In this document: positions 1 through 5,800 of the stretch, piece by piece
Numbering within the stretch: position 1 is the first letter of the stretch
Layout: every line of letters begins with the position of its first letter
From: F23-B02 sp963610045
GTDB taxonomy: Bacteria; Bacillota; Clostridia; Oscillospirales; Oscillospiraceae
Reading direction: 5' to 3'
Length of the DNA stretch: 15,693 nucleotides
Assembly (NCBI GenBank): GCA_963610045.1
Contig: CAVDMS010000036.1
Span: 1-15,693, forward strand
Program-made: the position numbers and the translations under genes
The notes under the pieces: model-generated
Told to the model about the DNA's origin: nothing
Seen by the model: only the letters and a program-made list of their open reading frames with translations
The model's database searches: none

Positions 1-52
1 CTCGACCTCCGGCGTGACAGGCCGGCGTTCTAACCGACTGAACCACTCGGCC
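1..52 (-). tRNA. tRNA-Asp (anticodon GTC), 3' part cut by window edge
   Basis: Read on the minus strand, the sequence folds as a tRNA. The 5' acceptor strand GGCCGAG lies at 46-52. It is followed by TG, a D arm (GTTC, 9-nt loop, GAAC), a 5-bp anticodon stem CCGGC/GCCGG around the loop CTGTCAC, and a variable region AGGTC. The anticodon GTC (plus positions 16-18) reads aspartate codons. Only 52 nt are inside the window; the T arm, the 3' acceptor strand and any CCA lie beyond base 1. The 5' end is set by the acceptor strand and sits about 5 nt after the predicted transcription start. Confidence 0.93.
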
Positions 53-63
53 ATGGCTCAGTT

Positions 64-92
64 AATATAACAGATTTTCAGCGTTTTGTCAA
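64..92 (-). promoter_or_regulatory. Promoter of the tRNA-Asp gene
   Basis: On the minus strand there is a perfect -35 TTGACA (87-92), a 17-nt spacer and the -10 TATATT (64-69). Transcription should start near 57, leaving a leader of only about 5 nt before the tRNA. This is the strongest sigma-A type promoter in the window, as expected for a stable RNA. Confidence 0.85.
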
Positions 93-108
93 CACTATTT
101 TTGAAATT

Positions 109-279
109 TCATTTCTTTTTATTTTTTCTCTTGTTTGCGTTGCTCGTTTTGCCGGAGCGCTTATCCTTTAGAGCCTTCTCTTTCCTTGCCTGCTGCTCCT
201 TTTTCGTGCGCACCCGAACCGTGATCATCACCGCAATGGCGGCGACCGCAACGGCGACCAATATCTGTGCCCAATCCAC
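109..279 (-). CDS. Small basic single-pass membrane protein, unknown function
   Basis: This is a 56-residue protein. Residues 1-4 are followed by a hydrophobic segment (about 4-22, rich in Ala, Val and Ile) and then a tail of about 35 residues dominated by Lys and Arg, ending NKRKNKKK. The basic tail should stay in the cytoplasm, with the N-terminus outside or embedded. I chose the GTG start at 279 because GGAGGG lies 6 nt upstream. The in-frame ATG at 312 and TTG at 336 have no ribosome binding site, and the latter falls inside a hairpin. It lies 78 nt after the lipid kinase gene on the same strand and is probably read from the same promoter. I recognise no family. The main support is the ribosome binding site and the membrane-like composition. 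Confidence 0.6.
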   Translation of the reverse strand: MDWAQILVAVAVAAIAVMITVRVRTKKEQQARKEKALKDKRSGKTSNANKRKNKKK

Positions 280-322
280 GGCTTTCCCTCCGTTCTTCGT
301 TTTTTCTATCATAATACGGCAA

Positions 323-348
323 GCCGCCTGCGTCAAGACACAGGCGGC
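323..348 (-). other. Hairpin between lipid kinase and small membrane protein genes
   Basis: An 11-bp stem (one G-U pair) with a 4-nt loop lies 9 nt after the kinase stop codon. The minus-strand sequence after it starts TTGCCGTATT, so there is no real U tract. It may be a partial terminator or an mRNA 3'-end stabiliser that lowers expression of the downstream small gene. Confidence 0.5.
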
Positions 349-357
349 ACAATTCCG

Positions 358-1254
358 TCAATACGCAAACGACAGCGCTCCGGGCAGTATCTCGATCGTA
401 AAGCGAGGCTCCGAGACTATCTCGCCGTCGAGTGAATACGCAAAGCCCTCCGGCGCTTCGACCTCGACCTTCTTTGCACGGCGGTACTCGATTATATCGT
501 CGAACTTACCGCAGTCGAGATGCTCTCCGTTCGTGTACGGGGTGAGCAGCTTCACAAAGCGCAGCCTCGAAATGCACTTAACAAGGCAGACCTCGATATA
601 GCCGTCGTCGGTTTTCGCCCTCGGTGCGCACTTGAACGAGCCACCGACGTACTGACCGTTTGCGACGGTGCAGAGCAGGCATCTGCCCTCAGGGTTTAAC
701 AGCTCGCCGTCTGCCTTGACGCTGCACTCGTTTTTCATACCGGTGAGCAGCGCCTTGACGACGCCCTTGGTGTAAGCATTCTTGTTGCCATGCCCCGTTT
801 TTGAGCGCTCCTCGTTTATCGTCATGGCGACCACGGTGTCGAAGCCGAAGTTCGTGACGTTGAAGCTGTACCTGTCGCCGACCTTCAGCACGTCAAGCGG
901 CTTTGCCTCGGCGCTAGCAAGCCTTGCGATGTCGGAGAACGCCTCGGCTCCGCCGAAGCACTTCACGAAGTCGTTGCCGCTGCCGCAGGGGTAGCAGGAC
1001 ACGGTGACCTTTTCCTTGCCGACGGCGCCGGAAAACACCTCGTTAATCGTGCCGTCGCCGCCGCAGGCGATAAGACGCAGCCCGTCGTGTTCGCTGCCGC
1101 ACAGCTCCTCGACGAAGCGAGTCGCATCGCCGACGCCCTTCGTGACGTAAACGCTGCACTCGTCACTGTTCGGAAGCTTTGCGATCTCCTCTCTGATCTT
1201 CGCCTCCGCATCGCCCGCACCTGCCTTGGGGTTTACGATGAATACGGTTTTCAT
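358..1254 (-). CDS. Diacylglycerol kinase-family lipid kinase (YegS/DgkB/BmrU type)
   Basis: The protein has 298 residues, the normal length for this family, which phosphorylates diacylglycerol or related lipids with ATP at the inner face of the membrane. The N-terminal catalytic domain shows NPKAG (8-12), the nucleotide-binding signature GGDGT (65-69) followed by INEV, and GSGNDF (91-96, where GTGND is more usual). The C-terminal part (about residue 125 on) has the beta-rich pattern of the family, including SLDGE near the end. I chose the start at 1254 because GGAGGAGG lies 7 nt upstream; the frame stays open to 1326 but those codons overlap the promoter. The substrate cannot be read from sequence: DgkB-like recycling of diacylglycerol from lipoteichoic acid synthesis is likely in a Gram-positive, but other lipids are possible. 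The small membrane protein gene follows on the same strand. Confidence 0.9.
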   Translation of the reverse strand: MKTVFIVNPKAGAGDAEAKIREEIAKLPNSDECSVYVTKGVGDATRFVEELCGSEHDGLRLIACGGDGTINEVFSGAVGKEKVTVSCYPCGSGNDFVKCFGGAEAFSDIARLASAEAKPLDVLKVGDRYSFNVTNFGFDTVVAMTINEERSKTGHGNKNAYTKGVVKALLTGMKNECSVKADGELLNPEGRCLLCTVANGQYVGGSFKCAPRAKTDDGYIEVCLVKCISRLRFVKLLTPYTNGEHLDCGKFDDIIEYRRAKKVEVEAPEGFAYSLDGEIVSEPRFTIEILPGALSFAY

Positions 1255-1297
1255 TAAATACCTCCTCCGAAAATGTTCATATCCCAGTTTTTTGTTC

Positions 1298-1326
1298 ATT
1301 ATACCGCATTTCCCGACACAGCACAA
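1298..1326 (-). promoter_or_regulatory. Promoter of the lipid kinase gene
   Basis: On the minus strand, TTGTGC (1321-1326), a 17-nt spacer and TATAAT (1298-1303). The predicted start is near 1291, giving a leader of about 37 nt that carries the GGAGGAGG site. Confidence 0.7.
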
Positions 1327-1380
1327 CAGCTTTTTACAGCCTTTCGTATAAATTTCTTAACACACTATTTATATATTACA

Positions 1381-1389
1381 TGATATAAT
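1381..1389 (+). promoter_or_regulatory. Extended -10 promoter of the sensor kinase gene
   Basis: TGATATAAT fits the extended -10 form TGnTATAAT. No good -35 is placed 16-18 nt upstream. Transcription would start near 1396, only about 9 nt before the ATG at 1405, so the leader is very short and the Shine-Dalgarno GGTGA sits at the extreme 5' end. Confidence 0.55.
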
Positions 1390-1404
1390 TTAGCCGGTGA
1401 TTAT

Positions 1405-2475
1405 ATGAAGCTCAAAAAACCGACAAAAGCACGCCTGTCATTCAAGCGGCTGCTGCGCAACTGGCTCATCTTAATAGCGTCGCTGGGCGTCGCCTGCCTT
1501 GTCTGCGCCCTGCTGCACAAGGTCGCCGACTCGGACTTTTACGTTTCGCTCATCTTCGTGCTGGCGGTGACGGTCATATCCCTCCTGACGGACGGATATT
1601 TTTACGGCATCATCGCATCGGTGCTGAGCGTCATCGGCACGAACTACGCCTTCACTTATCCGTATATGAAGCTGAACTTCTCGATATACGGCTACCCCAT
1701 CACCTTTATCACCATGCTTGCCGTGTCCCTCGTCATATCGACGCTCACCACGAGCGCAAAGGAGTCGGAGCGCATCCGGCACGAGAGTCAGCAGGCGCAG
1801 CTCCGCTCGAACCTTCTGCGTGCCGTGTCGCACGATCTGCGAACGCCGCTGACCTCCATCATCGGCTCCATAAGCACGGTCATGGACGAGGGCGAGCATC
1901 TGAGCCTTGAGGAGCAGCGGCTCCTTCTCGGCGATGCGAAGGCGGACGCCGAATGGCTCGTGCGTATGGTCGAAAATCTCCTGTCCATCACCCGAATGAG
2001 CGACAAGGAGCAGGTCTGCATAACACGCTCGCCGGAGCTTGTGGAGGAGATAATCGGCGAGTGCTGTGCAAACTTCAAAAAGCGCAACCCCGACATTGCG
2101 CTCGACATCCGTGTTCCTCAGGAGCCGGTCATCGTCAGCGTGGACGCTCTGCTCATCGAGCAGGTGCTTATGAACATTCTCGACAACTCGGTGCATCACG
2201 GTGAGAATGTCACAACGATCGGGATAAACGTCGAGGTCGTCGGCAAGGCGGCTGTTGTATCCGTCTCGGACGACGGTGTGGGCATCGACCCCAAGATACT
2301 CCCCGACCTCTTCAAAGGGCAGCTCCTGCCCTCGGATCAGAACAAGTTCCGGGGCATAGGACTTGCCGTCTGCAATGCAATAATCGACGCCCACGGCGGC
2401 AGCATCACTGCCGACAACCTGCCGAAGGGCGGCGCCGTTTTCAAATTCACTTTACCGCTGGAGGATGAGACATGA
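1405..2475 (+). CDS. KdpD-like sensor histidine kinase, short form without the KdpD/Usp N-terminus
   Basis: The protein has 356 residues. Residues 20-116 hold about four membrane spans of the DUF4118 type found in the middle of KdpD. The dimerisation/phosphoacceptor domain follows, with the H-box SHDLRTPLTS (142-151, phosphorylated His143). The ATPase domain has an N-box around 255-265 (NILDNSVHH), a G1 box DDGVGI (289-294) and a G2 box GIGLAV (317-322). Classical KdpD is near 900 residues and has KdpD and universal-stress domains before the membrane part; both are absent here. The start is the ATG at 1405 with GGTGA 5-6 nt upstream. The stop overlaps the regulator's start by 4 nt, so the two are co-translated. 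The family senses potassium or turgor, but no kdpFABC genes are in the window, so the signal and targets are open. Confidence 0.93.
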   Translation: MKLKKPTKARLSFKRLLRNWLILIASLGVACLVCALLHKVADSDFYVSLIFVLAVTVISLLTDGYFYGIIASVLSVIGTNYAFTYPYMKLNFSIYGYPITFITMLAVSLVISTLTTSAKESERIRHESQQAQLRSNLLRAVSHDLRTPLTSIIGSISTVMDEGEHLSLEEQRLLLGDAKADAEWLVRMVENLLSITRMSDKEQVCITRSPELVEEIIGECCANFKKRNPDIALDIRVPQEPVIVSVDALLIEQVLMNILDNSVHHGENVTTIGINVEVVGKAAVVSVSDDGVGIDPKILPDLFKGQLLPSDQNKFRGIGLAVCNAIIDAHGGSITADNLPKGGAVFKFTLPLEDET

Positions 2476-3179
2476 ACATTCGAGATAAGATCCTTGTCGT
2501 TGAGGACGAGCGCAGCATAACCAACTTCCTGCGCACCATACTCGTATCGAACGACTACGACGTCATCATTGCCCGTTCGGGCGCCGAGGCGTATTCCATG
2601 ATAACCTCGCACTGCCCCGACCTTATCGTTCTCGACCTCGGTCTGCCGGACATCGACGGGCTGCAGATAATCAAATCCGTCCGTGAGTGGACGCTTTTGC
2701 CCATCGTCGTCGTATCCGCCAGAGCGCACGAGCGTGACAAGGTGGAGGCGCTCGACCTCGGTGCGGACGATTACATAACCAAGCCCTTCGGCGCAGGCGA
2801 GCTGCTTGCCCGCATCCGCACTGCCATACGTCACACCCGCACCGGGCTTGCCAACGAGGCCATCGCCACCACGGGCAAGTTCAAGGCGGGCGACCTTGAG
2901 ATAGACTACGACAAGCACCAGGTCTTTGTCGGCGGCGTCAACACGAACATGACGCAGAACGAGTACAAGATCGTGGGGCTTTTGGGCAAGTGCGCCGGTA
3001 AGGTGCTGACCTACGACTACATCATCAAGGAGCTGTGGGGTCCCGGCACCAAGGGCAACAATCAGACCCTGCGTGTCCACATGGCGAACATCCGCCGCAA
3101 GATAGAGAAAAACCCCGCCGAGCCTCGCTATATCTTCACCGAGATCGGTGTCGGCTACCGCATGGTCGAGGGAGATTAA
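2472..3179 (+). CDS. KdpE-like OmpR-family response regulator
   Basis: The protein has 235 residues, the standard length. The receiver domain (1-120) has the acidic pair E11/D12, phosphoacceptor Asp55 (in LIVLDLGLPD), Ser82 and Lys104 (YITKPF). The winged-helix DNA-binding domain covers about 135-232, with ELWGPG and LRVHMANIRRKIE typical of OmpR/KdpE members. The ATG overlaps the last codon and stop of the kinase gene (ATGA arrangement), and a good ribosome binding site lies in the kinase end (GGAGGATGAGAC). It is the cognate partner of the kinase. A strong terminator follows 20 nt after the stop, so the pair forms a two-gene unit. Confidence 0.95.
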   Translation: MNIRDKILVVEDERSITNFLRTILVSNDYDVIIARSGAEAYSMITSHCPDLIVLDLGLPDIDGLQIIKSVREWTLLPIVVVSARAHERDKVEALDLGADDYITKPFGAGELLARIRTAIRHTRTGLANEAIATTGKFKAGDLEIDYDKHQVFVGGVNTNMTQNEYKIVGLLGKCAGKVLTYDYIIKELWGPGTKGNNQTLRVHMANIRRKIEKNPAEPRYIFTEIGVGYRMVEGD

Positions 3180-3181
3180 AT

Positions 3182-3210
3182 TTGATTTTTTAAAGCCTAT
3201 GCCGTATAAT
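3182..3210 (+). promoter_or_regulatory. Promoter of the yitT-family gene, nested in a terminator
   Basis: TTGATT (3182-3187), a 17-nt spacer and a perfect TATAAT (3205-3210). The -10 lies in the left arm of the terminator hairpin at 3199-3224, and the start (about 3217) falls in the right arm. Transcripts from here therefore lack the left arm and cannot form the terminator. Confidence 0.65.
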
Positions 3211-3233
3211 TATTTATACGGCATTTGTTTTTT
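3199..3233 (+). terminator. Intrinsic terminator of the two-component operon
   Basis: A perfect 11-bp stem (arms 3199-3209 and 3214-3224, loop TTAT) followed by TTGTTTTTT. It sits 20 nt after the regulator stop and ends just before the ribosome binding site of the next gene. Confidence 0.85.
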
Positions 3234-3245
3234 GGGAGTGATAAC

Positions 3246-4136
3246 TTGAAGCGCTTATTTAAGGAACACCTGTTCCCCGTTTTAATGATAATGCTCGGCG
3301 CCGCCTGTGCCGCATTTTCCGTCGAATGCTTCCTGCTGCACAACACGATACTCGACGGCGGCGTGACGGGCGTGAGCATGATAATTGGAAAGCTCACCGG
3401 AATACCGCTGAGTATACTCATCGTCGTCATCAACATACCGTTTTTCTTCGTGGGCTACAAAGCGCTCGGCAAGCGCTTCCTGTTTAGGGGTCTGCTTGCG
3501 ATACTGCTGTTTTCCTCGCTGCTTGAGGTGTTCTCCGGCATCGGCTACGCAACGGAGTCCAAGCTCCTTGCCGTCGTGTTCGGCGGCGTGCTGCTCGGCG
3601 TCGGCGTGGGTACGGTGCTGCGCTTCGGCGGCTGTCTCGACGGCACCGAGATCGCAGCGATGCTGCTGTCCAAAAAGGTCAGCGTCTCCACGGGCGGCAT
3701 CATATTCATCATAAACATCATCATCTACTCCGTTGCAGGCTTCTGCTTCTCGTGGCAGAGCGCAATGTTCTCCCTGCTCACCTACTTCATCACCTTCAAG
3801 ATAATCGACCTCGTGGAGGTCGGACTGGAGCAGGCGAAGGCGGCAATGATAATCACCGACAACGCAGACGAGCTTGCCGACAGCATTTACCGCCGTTTGG
3901 GGCGCACCTGCACCTTCATTTCGGCGGAGGGACTTGTCAGCGGCAGCAAAAAGACCGTTTTGTACTGCGTCATCACGAGGGTCGAGGTCTCGGAGCTGAA
4001 GCGCATCATCAGCGAGTCGGACGTCTCCGCATTCGTCACCATATCCGAGGTCTCGGAGATACTCGGCAACCACATAAAGAAAAGCTCACCCAAGGTCATA
4101 AAGCAGGAGGAGAAAAATGGACAGCCGCAGGAGTAA
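3246..4136 (+). CDS. YitT-family membrane protein with C-terminal DUF2179 domain
   Basis: The protein has 296 residues. About five or six membrane spans (roughly 9-30, 52-70, 79-96, 106-125, 148-168 and 172-190) are followed by a cytoplasmic domain of about 90 residues (200-280) that matches the DUF2179/DUF2179-like fold of the family. Family marks are GGVTGVSM (38-45) and FGGCLDGTEI (127-136). I chose the TTG at 3246 because GGGAGTG ends 5 nt upstream; the earlier in-frame TTG at 3225 lies in the terminator hairpin and before the ribosome binding site. The molecular role of YitT proteins is not well established; they are generally described as membrane proteins of unknown or transport-related function. 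The 3' end overlaps the deaminase gene by 20 nt. Confidence 0.9.
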   Translation: MKRLFKEHLFPVLMIMLGAACAAFSVECFLLHNTILDGGVTGVSMIIGKLTGIPLSILIVVINIPFFFVGYKALGKRFLFRGLLAILLFSSLLEVFSGIGYATESKLLAVVFGGVLLGVGVGTVLRFGGCLDGTEIAAMLLSKKVSVSTGGIIFIINIIIYSVAGFCFSWQSAMFSLLTYFITFKIIDLVEVGLEQAKAAMIITDNADELADSIYRRLGRTCTFISAEGLVSGSKKTVLYCVITRVEVSELKRIISESDVSAFVTISEVSEILGNHIKKSSPKVIKQEEKNGQPQE

Positions 4137-4608
4137 GGAAAACTACTATCTCGACATTGCAGACGCCGTGCTTCAGCGCTCCACCTGTCTGCGGAGGATG
4201 TACGGCGCAATAATCGTCCGCAGCGACGAGATCATATCTACGGGCTACAACGGCGCACCCAGAGGCAGGATAAACTGCACCGACGCCGGGCGCTGCGCCC
4301 GCATTGAAATGAAGATCCCCTCCGGCGAGCGCTACGAGCTGTGCCGCTCCGTTCATGCGGAGGCGAACGCCATCATATCCGCCTCAAGGCGTGATATGCT
4401 CGGCTCGACGCTGTACCTCGTCGGCAGGGACGCCGTCACGCACGAGCTGCTGCACGATGCGACGAGCTGCTCCATGTGCCGCCGTCAGATAATCAACGCC
4501 GGCATCACACGGGTCATCATCCGCACGGGTGACGAGGACTTCCGCACCGTCGAGGTCTCGGACTGGATCTCTCACGACGACTCCCTCTTCTGGACGGAAG
4601 AAAACTGA
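4117..4608 (+). CDS. dCMP deaminase (ComEB-like zinc deaminase)
   Basis: The protein has 163 residues and belongs to the cytidine/deoxycytidylate deaminase fold. It converts dCMP to dUMP, feeding dTMP synthesis. The zinc site is seen as HAEANAI (His80, Glu82 as the proton shuttle) and the cysteine pair C118/C121. The usual proline before the first cysteine is replaced by serine (SCSMC instead of PCxxC). STGYNGAPRG (41-50) and a Cys-rich insertion (C54, C60, C76) match the dCMP deaminase subgroup. The start ATG is preceded by GGAGGAG with 4-5 nt spacing, inside the end of the yitT-family gene, so the two are translationally coupled. Functional linkage between the two proteins is not evident. 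Confidence 0.9.
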   Translation: MDSRRSKENYYLDIADAVLQRSTCLRRMYGAIIVRSDEIISTGYNGAPRGRINCTDAGRCARIEMKIPSGERYELCRSVHAEANAIISASRRDMLGSTLYLVGRDAVTHELLHDATSCSMCRRQIINAGITRVIIRTGDEDFRTVEVSDWISHDDSLFWTEEN

Positions 4609-4612
4609 ATAT

Positions 4613-4651
4613 AAAAAAGCACCGTGCGATGCACGGTGCTTTTGGTTTTTT
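4613..4651. terminator. Bidirectional terminator between dCMP deaminase and rpsR
   Basis: A 9-bp GC-rich stem (4619-4627 with 4631-4639, loop GAT) is extended by flanking A and T runs. TTTTGGTTTTTT follows on the plus strand and TTTTTT on the minus strand. It ends both the yitT-deaminase unit and the rpsF-ssb-rpsR operon. Confidence 0.9.
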
Positions 4652-4661
4652 AATTTGCCGC

Positions 4662-4901
4662 TCAGTCGGTAACGTAGGGCAGAAGAGCGATAACACGGGC
4701 TCTCTTTATTGCCTCGGTGAGCTGACGCTGATGCATTGCGCAGGTGCCGGTGGTACGGCGGGGCAGGATCTTGCTGCGCTCGGACATATAACGGCGCAGC
4801 TTTGCGGTATCCTTATAGTCGATGCCGGTGGCCTTGTCAACGCAAAACTGGCAAACTTTTCTGCGCTTGCGATTCTTGGGATTGTTCTTATCAAAAGCCA
4901 T
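4662..4901 (-). CDS. rpsR: Ribosomal protein S18, zinc-binding type
   Basis: A 79-residue component of the small ribosomal subunit platform that pairs with S6 on 16S rRNA. The core KLRRYMSERSKILPRR (34-49) and AIKRARVIALLP near the end are diagnostic. Four potential zinc ligands are present: C17 and C20 (CQFC), C54 and H57 (CAMH), so this is the zinc-containing version. The start ATG at 4901 has GGAGG 8 nt upstream. It is the last gene of the rpsF-ssb-rpsR operon, 22 nt after ssb. Confidence 0.97.
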   Translation of the reverse strand: MAFDKNNPKNRKRRKVCQFCVDKATGIDYKDTAKLRRYMSERSKILPRRTTGTCAMHQRQLTEAIKRARVIALLPYVTD

Positions 4902-4923
4902 AGCTGTATCCTCCTGTTAGAAT

Positions 4924-5373
4924 TTAGAACGGAAGCTCGCCGTCGTCGTCATTGAGCTCGGAGAATGCGGATGCACCCATCGAGGGGCTGACGCTCTCAA
5001 AGCTGTTCTGTGCGGGACGGAAATCGTTGCTTCTCTCGCCGCCTTCACGGCGCTTGCTTTCGCCGAAATAGATGTTGTCAACAACGACCTCCGCGCTGCG
5101 GCGCTTGCCGCCCTCACGGTCGGTCCAGTCACGGATCTGCAGTCTGCCGGAAACTACCGCCATGCTGCCCTTCTGGAAATACTTGCTGACGAATTCGGCC
5201 GTCTGACGCCATGCGACGCAGTCGATAAAATCGGTCTGCTTCTCTCCGCCGTCTCTGCCGCCGAAATCACGGTCAACGGCGAGGGTGAAGGATGCCACGG
5301 GCGTCTGGGACTGGGTGTATCTGAGCTCCGGATCACGGGTCAGACGTCCCATAATGGTGATGTGATTAAGCAT
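4924..5373 (-). CDS. ssb: Single-stranded DNA-binding protein
   Basis: The protein has 149 residues. The OB fold covers about 1-106 (LNHITIMGRLTRDPELRYT at the start, the stacking-type Trp55 in CVAWRQTAEF, then GSMAVVSGRLQ). A disordered linker follows, and the acidic tip DDDGELPF (142-149) recruits replication and repair proteins. The start ATG has AAGGAG 7 nt upstream and lies 11 nt after the rpsF stop. Its position between the S6 and S18 genes marks it as the main housekeeping SSB rather than a plasmid or phage copy. Confidence 0.97.
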   Translation of the reverse strand: MLNHITIMGRLTRDPELRYTQSQTPVASFTLAVDRDFGGRDGGEKQTDFIDCVAWRQTAEFVSKYFQKGSMAVVSGRLQIRDWTDREGGKRRSAEVVVDNIYFGESKRREGGERSNDFRPAQNSFESVSPSMGASAFSELNDDDGELPF

Positions 5374-5384
5374 TTTACGTCTCC

Positions 5385-5681
5385 TTACTCTGCACGCAGG
5401 GTGATCAGGCGACGCAGGATGCCGTCGGTAATACCGAGGATACGGTCAAGCTCTGCCGGCAGGCTGGGTTCGCCGGTGAACTTCATCAGAACATAGTAGC
5501 CTTCGGAAATGTAGTTGATCTCGTATGCGAGCTTGCGCTTGCCGATCTCCTCCAGTTCGTCCAGGGTACCATTGGCCTCGATGAGAGCTTTGAACTTCTC
5601 GACGATAGCAGCGATCTGCTCCTCGCTGAAGTTCGGGTTGATGATGTACATTACCTCGTACTTATCAATTGCTTTTGCCAT
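5385..5681 (-). CDS. rpsF: Ribosomal protein S6
   Basis: The protein has 98 residues, normal for bacterial S6, which binds the 16S rRNA platform as a heterodimer with S18. YEVMYIINPN near the N-terminus and the core GKRKLAYEINYISEGYYVL are diagnostic. I chose the ATG at 5681 because GGAGGTG ends 6 nt upstream; the in-frame GTG at 5690 is part of that ribosome binding site. It is the first gene of the operon and has a leader of about 70 nt that can fold into two hairpins, consistent with feedback by the S6:S18 complex. Confidence 0.97.
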   Translation of the reverse strand: MAKAIDKYEVMYIINPNFSEEQIAAIVEKFKALIEANGTLDELEEIGKRKLAYEINYISEGYYVLMKFTGEPSLPAELDRILGITDGILRRLITLRAE

Positions 5682-5753
5682 GGTTTGCACCTCCTTCTGG
5701 TCTGTTGGCCCCCGCTCAATACGGGAGCAAGGATTGCCCGTCTGAGGACAGGC
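5682..5753 (-). promoter_or_regulatory. rpsF mRNA leader, possible S6:S18 autoregulatory element
   Basis: On the minus strand the leader can form one hairpin, GCCTGTC/GACGGGC with loop CTCA. A second hairpin is made of TTGCTCCCG pairing with CGGGGGCCAA around an AU-rich loop, with a bulge and mismatch. S6:S18-binding leaders with a CCG-containing bulge near a stem are known upstream of rpsF in many bacteria. The CCG here is suggestive, but I have not matched the consensus base by base. Confidence 0.4.
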
Positions 5754-5759
5754 TTTATA

Positions 5760-5787
5760 ATTATACCGTTTTTTGCCCGAATGTCAA
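5760..5787 (-). promoter_or_regulatory. Promoter of the rpsF-ssb-rpsR operon
   Basis: On the minus strand, TTGACA (5782-5787), a 16-nt spacer and TATAAT (5760-5765). Both hexamers are consensus. The -35 lies only about 14 nt past the stop of the coiled-coil membrane protein gene, with no terminator between them. Confidence 0.85.
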
Positions 5788-5800
5788 GCATTTTTTGCCT

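Noticed and set aside
1255..1326. Upstream extension of the lipid kinase to 1326
   Set aside because: The extra 24 codons cover the promoter -10 and leader, whereas the ATG at 1254 has an excellent ribosome binding site and matches the family's N-terminus.
1471..2394. Long open frame (307 codons) on the minus strand opposite the sensor kinase gene
   Set aside because: It is the mirror of a high-GC3 coding region; the plus-strand kinase has all its motifs, and the antisense frame has no ribosome binding site or recognisable domain.
4629..4955. Plus-strand open frame of 108 codons opposite rpsR
   Set aside because: It lies opposite a certain ribosomal protein gene and starts within the terminator.
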